From positions 62,001 through 126,000 of the forward strand of contig NC_080079.1 of NCBI RefSeq assembly GCF_949987535.1: a stretch of DNA of 64,000 nucleotides. Direction: 5' to 3'. How positions within the stretch are numbered: position 1 is the stretch's first letter; every line of letters starts with the position of its first letter. The notes under the pieces were generated by a model. It had not been told where the DNA came from. It made no database searches and saw nothing but the letters and a program-made list of their open reading frames with translations. Positions 55,901-64,000 of this stretch are shown in pieces. Both the position numbers and the translations under genes were made by a program. Source of the stretch: Balaenoptera acutorostrata. Lineage: Eukaryota; Chordata; Mammalia; Artiodactyla; Balaenopteridae.

Positions 55901-57280
55901 AATTACATTCTTTACAAGAAACCGTGCCCCTCAAGGTAGTCTCTTAAAAATTAATTCAGATCAGAAATTCTCCACATTTCATATGTATTGACCTTTTTCA
56001 ATATTCTGAGCTATAAGTGAGAACCCAGGCAACCAACATGACGGTAGAGACAGAACATTCTGTTCAGCACGCCCAAGTATACCCAGGCTTGGAGAGCCTT
56101 CAGCAAGTTCACTGGGAAGAGTCTCAACTGACTACAAGCTGAGTGATAAAACGACAATTTATCGAGTATGCTATCTGTCCAGAGAAGCAAAGGGGTGTGG
56201 GTCCCCCGAGGACCTTCTGATCCTGTGGTGCTGGAGGGACCTTGTGAAGTGGGCTGCGCCCTGGCCTGCTGGGCCCTGCGTGGGGCACATGGACCCTCCT
56301 CCACCTACCCCTGAAAGGGGAGTCTTTGGGAAAATGAGGAAAAGAGGCAGTGATTGGTGAGCATAAAATACCGTTGTGACATTCAATATCAATGCAGCAC
56401 GGGCAGTATTTAGACCTTAATCGAGGTGATAATTTTCTCCATCATCGAACCTTATTTCTATAGTGGACCCACTTCACCTGCCTTAGGGTGATCACGGCCA
56501 CGTCTGTTTTCTTTCCTCCTGGGCATTTCTGCGGTGTCATGTGTGGGTCCCAGGTGTCAGCATCAATCCCCCGCTGGTCTTGGCAGGTGATGCTTGCAGG
56601 TGAGTCCCCTCAACTTGGGAACAAGACCTCTCAGGTCCCCAGCCTTCTCTGTTATTTTCCATCCCCGCCTTAGAAGGTGTTAAGTTTCTCCATCGCTAAG
56701 TCTAAGCGGTGGAAAGCATTGCCACAGTCACTTCTACTGTTGGGCAGAGTGGGTCCGGGTGGGGCTGACTGCACGGGCTGCCCTTCTCTGGGGGCAAACC
56801 ACGGGCCTTGCCAGTCTCGTGTCCCCGAGGTGTGAGGCAGCAGGCAGGGCCCGGGCCCTGCTAAGTGACCCTCCACCTGCATGTCTGCTCTGCTCCCCAA
56901 GGATTCCGATCATCCTTGGGGTGGAGGGAAGCATCTCTTGTCTGGGCACTGGCCTCAGATTCCCCTGGCGATTTGCCTTTGGCCTCACAAAGCTCTGACT
57001 TTTTTGTTGTTGATACAAGTAGTGGATTTGTATTTTAACTCCAAGCTGCATGCTGACACTTTTCATTTTTTGCTTGTTTGCTTCTTTCGTGATAATGGAC
57101 CACTTTACGACTTACTGACTGTTGCCTAAATGGTAAAAGGGTTAGAATAAAAGAAACACTGGGAATGAACATCAATCTCCCTACATTCTCTGAAGAAAGT
57201 TTTATTTGATTGAACATGTTTATCTGAAGGGACCTGTTATTCATCTGTGAATCACCAAGAACAAGATCCAAGTTGTGGTC
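55901..57280. other. Intergenic, no gene recognised
   Basis: Mixed unique sequence, with a GC-richer block at 56160-56330 and 56500-57000. No splice-bounded exon or repeat was assigned. Confidence 0.35.
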
Positions 57281-57284
57281 AGAG

Positions 57285-58390
57285 ACAGTTGACAAGACGA
57301 AAAGACAACCCTCAGAATGGGAGAAAATATTTGCAAATGAAGCCACTGACACAGGATTAATCTCCAAAATATAAAAGCAGCTCATGCAGCTCAATATCAA
57401 AAACACCAACAACCCAATCCAAAAATGGGCAGAAGACCTAAATAGACATTTCTCCAAAGAACACATACAGATGGCCAACAAACATATGAAAAGATGCTCA
57501 CATCACTAATCATTAGAGAAATGCAAATCAAAACCACAATGAAGTCTCACCTCACACCGGTCAGAATGGCCATCATCAAAAAATCTAGAAACAATAAATG
57601 CTGGAGAGGGTGTGGAGAAAAGGGAACCCTCCTACACTGTTGGTGGGAATGTAAATTGATACAGTCACTATGGAGAACAGTATGGAGGTTCCTTAAAAAA
57701 CTAAAAATAGAACTACCATATGACCCAGCAATCCCACTACTGGGCATATACCCTGAGAAAACCATAATTCAAAAAGAGACATGTACTACAATGTTCACTG
57801 CAGCACTATTTACAGTAGCAAGGACATGGAAGCAACCTAAGTGCCCATCGACAGATGAATGGATAAAGAAGATGTGGCACATATATACAATGGAATATCA
57901 CTCAGCCATAAAAAGGAATGAAACTGAGTTATTTGTAATGAGGTGGATGGACCTAGAGTCTGTCATACAGAGTGAAGTAAGTCAGAAAGAGAAAAACAAA
58001 TACTGTATGCTAACACACATATATGGAATCCAAAAAAACCGGTACTGATGAACCTAGTGGCAGGGCGGGAATAAAGACGCAGACATAGAGAATGGACTTG
58101 AGGACACGGGTGGGGGAGGGGAAGGTGGGACGAAGTGAAAGAGTAGCATTGACATATATATACTACCAAATGTAAAATGGATAGCTAGTGGGAAGCAGCT
58201 GCATAGCACAGGGAGATCAGCTCGGTGCTTTGTGACCACCTAGAGGAGTGGGATAGGGAGGGTGGGAGGGAAGTACAAGAGGGAGGGGATATGGGGATAT
58301 ATGTATACATATAACTGATTCACTTTGTTGAACAGCAGAAACTAACACAACATTGTAAAGCAATTATACTCCAATAAAGATGTTAAAAAA
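57285..58390 (+). mobile_element. Young 5'-truncated L1 with open ORF2 C-terminus
   Basis: It begins inside ORF2 and runs through a complete 3' UTR ending 'ccaataaagatgttaaaaaa'. The last 184 codons of ORF2 (57494-58048) are open and include the C-terminal Cys-rich segment ([18 protein letters not shown]). The 3' UTR holds the purine-rich 'ggtgggaggg' stretches typical of artiodactyl L1s. The endonuclease and reverse transcriptase are absent, so it cannot move by itself. Confidence 0.9.
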
Positions 58391-58399
58391 AAATTAACA

Positions 58400-60883
58400 A
58401 CAACAAAAAACCCCTTAAAAACATGACTCTCTACGAGGGTGGCGTCCTTGAGAAGCAGCCAGATGTCTGACGGCAGAGGAGTGAATGAACGATGGAAGAA
58501 CACATGAAGGAACACCAGGCAGCCACTGAGAACCACAGTGTGGACGGGTCAGCACACTAGCTGCACGTTTTAGGTGGGAACCCACAGGAACACAGAATGC
58601 GCGCTGGTGCGTTGCTGTCGACCATGCTCGCATCTCTGCATCTGTGCAAAGAAAAGCTCTCAGCAGATATAAGCCAAGGTGCTCAGGCAGTCTTTTCTGA
58701 GTGATAGAATAAGTGATTTTCATTTCCTTTCTTTGTTCTCCGAGTTTTTGAATGTGTATTATGTTGTAAGCAGAATAAGATCAGTAAAGGTTGCTTTCCA
58801 AAAGATTTGCCAGAAAACCAGTTTTACAAAGAGCAGCTCTGGTTTTCAGATGCGTGTGGAGGAGACGAGGGGTTTCCAGAGGAGGCAGGGGGCCCCTTCT
58901 GCAGGACCCTCTGTGCGGCAGCTCCAGCTCCTCCCAACCCACAGCCCGCACCGTGCACTGAGCCACACCCCCAGCTAGGACCTCAGGGGCACGGGGACCT
59001 GAAGTGGCACCGGTGGTATCCCCAGTGCACTTCACTCCCAACATGCCTAATCAATACCCTCCAAGTGGACTGAGAGGGCTGGGAGCCCTCGGGAAAGAGC
59101 TCAGCACGCAGCTCTGGATGGGGATGCAGCTGGGATGCCGGGGGTAGGCGAAGGGAAAGCCATGCTGAGAAAGGGGAGGTGCATCCTTCCCGAAGTCCCA
59201 ACCCTCTCTGACTGCTGGGCTGACACCCTTACTCTGCTCACACCCTCACCTCACTTCCTGCCAGCTCACTCTTTCCTCCAACCCCAGGGACCCCCCCCAC
59301 ACACACACACCTTCCCCCATCCCAGGCCCCCGGGGATGTCCAGCGTGCACCATCAAGCCAGGCTGGCCAACTCTTGGGAGCCAGTGGGCAGGCCCTGAAC
59401 GTGCAGAGGGGTGCAAGGTGGGCTCAGTTGTCCAGGAAACCCGTTTGTCCCCCAAGGCTCTGTCAGGAGTTGCTCCAGAGACTGGTGACTTGCCCTCCTC
59501 ACTCCACTTCACCCCAGAGGCCCCGTCCAGCCTCTCTGCACATTACCCTGGTCATCGCCCTCATCAGGGCTTCCTGTCCAAGAGAGACCTTCACATTCTC
59601 CTTCTCCAGCCTCGTGGTCCTTGAGACCACAAGCAGCATCTCTCCTACAGGCCAGGGGAGTGGGGCACAGGGGAAGGGCTGGGAGGTGAGAGGCAGTGCT
59701 CAGAGAGACTCCAAGGGCCCAGCACCAGAGGTGGCCACAACAGGCTGGCCAGACCCTGTGGGTAAACATGGAGGGGTAGGTGGTAATCGATGGCAGCAGT
59801 GGACAGACCCTGCAGAGGAGGGAATCACAGGAGAATTAAACCTGGTCTTTCCCAGGATGCTGAGATGGGAGAGTGGGAGTCCAGAAAGATCCAGATATGG
59901 GTGGGCCTGGTCATTTGCAAATGGATACCAGATCCACACAGGGAAGAGGATGCAGAGAAACTTATTTCCCAGAGAGAATGTGGGCATGGGGGTTGTGGTC
60001 AGGGAGGTGTGGTCACAATGGGCTTGGTGGGGGCATCAGGGCAGGACAGCTGTGAGTATTGGGGATCCTGGCACAATACCTGAGCCAGATCGAGCACTGT
60101 CTGCAGATGAAAGGATGGGTGGCCAGGAGCTGGTTCATCAGGGACCCCCCACACACACACACGCACACACCGGGAGAACTGTGCGGGCAAGAGGCCGTGG
60201 GTGAAGACAGCTGAAGACACTCAGAGCCCACCTCAGACCAGGGCAAGGCAGAGACAGGACCAGAAACAGAACCTGAACCATGGTGGGCGTCTGAGGAATG
60301 TCTGAGATGAATTATGGATGAAAGATTTAATAACTCTCTTTAAGAAACGAAGAAAATGAAAGCCCCCAGGCACACTGGCCTCTCCCCCTCCCGGTCTCGC
60401 TGATGTCCCCCTTGGTCGGCTCGTGGTCAGCACGTCCCAGGGCAGAGGCCGCCAGGGTCTTCCTTCCCAGACTGAGCTGTGCGGAGGCCCAGGCTGTGAG
60501 GAGCCCTGCCTGTGATGACAGAGAGAGACACACATTGGGGATGCTCAGCAATTCCTCAGAGCCCCCAGGACTTCTGGGCCCTGGCTTCTTGCTGCACCGC
60601 AAGGCCAGAGGGTCGGACAAGGACTGGGCGGCAGGCGAGGGGGCGTCTCCTCCCACCTGTCTGCTCAGCCCCTGCCGCCACCGCAGACAAGGCGCTGGAG
60701 GGACTCTGCGCAGCCGCGAAAAGAAACCCAAATAAAAATCCAGGACCCTCCCGAAACTCCAAGTCTACCCATGAGAAGACTCCAGTCTAAGGAACAACTT
60801 GGAAGGGACGACCAAGTGTCCTAACGCCAAGCCTGTGACAGGAGTGAGGGTCACGGACACACGGAGGGTGGCTCTCAGGGTCT
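58400..60883. other. Region 3' of SCART1, no gene recognised
   Basis: GC content rises to the right. Two short CA-rich runs lie near 59287-59310 and 60146-60170. A plus-strand frame of 276 codons (59374-60204) has no motif and biased composition. The SCART1 3' UTR should lie in the right part, but no clear AATAAA fixes its end. Confidence 0.35.

Positions 60884-64000
<3,117 letters not shown>

Noticed and set aside
59374..60204. A 276-codon plus-strand open frame
   Set aside because: It has no recognisable domain, biased composition and a CA-repeat near the end. There is no splice or promoter support, so it is probably chance in GC-rich DNA.

Overview
This is mammalian nuclear DNA, and the SINE content points to a cetacean or a close cetartiodactyl relative. 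At least 16 tRNA-derived CHR-type SINEs are present. They open with the 'acttccctggtgg' head and carry tandem 'caactactgagcc'-type units, and several have near-perfect target-site duplications (TSDs) and intact TAAA tails. A 3' L1 end of the cetartiodactyl type is also present. The species is inferred, not proven.

Layout. (1) 1-24.7 kb: a minus-strand KRAB/C2H2 zinc-finger gene, ZNF717-like. It has a CpG-island promoter near 24.1-24.6 kb, a tiny start exon at 20.7 kb, KRAB-A and KRAB-B exons at 7.2 and 6.9 kb, and one zinc-finger exon at 2.0-3.6 kb. The spliced reading frame is open for 620 codons. Its introns are packed with SINEs and old L1s. (2) 25.0-27.6 kb: a minus-strand class I (gamma-like) endogenous retrovirus remnant. 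It keeps gag and protease pieces and a broken env, and pol is missing. (3) 28.7-39.15 kb: a complete minus-strand CYP2E1. Nine exons have consensus splice sites and a continuous 495-residue frame. A TATA box and an HNF1-like site lie upstream. (4) 40.6-50.6 kb: a stack of nested repeats. A long minus-strand L1 is interrupted by an LTR, a hAT-like element and a Tigger-like element, and the Tigger-like element carries a SINE and an L1 tail. (5) 50.6-60.8 kb: mostly old L1 pieces, a young 5'-truncated L1 at 57.3-58.4 kb, microsatellites, and no gene I can support. (6) 60.9-64.0 kb: the 3' part of a minus-strand scavenger-receptor gene, SCART1-like. It has two SRCR exons, a linker exon, a transmembrane exon and a probable tail exon, and continues past the right edge. 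The upstream SRCR exon carries an apparent frameshift.

SCART1 lying upstream of CYP2E1 on the same strand matches the order on human 10q26.3. In human, SYCE1 follows CYP2E1; here an ERV and a KRAB-ZNF gene occupy that side, so a rearrangement or lineage-specific gene content is possible. The three genes have unrelated roles: transcriptional repression, microsomal xenobiotic oxidation, and a leukocyte surface receptor. I found no operon-like or novel multi-gene system. The points most worth checking are the SCART1 frameshift, the CYP2E1 active-site and C-terminal differences, the ZNF gene model, and the layered transposon history.
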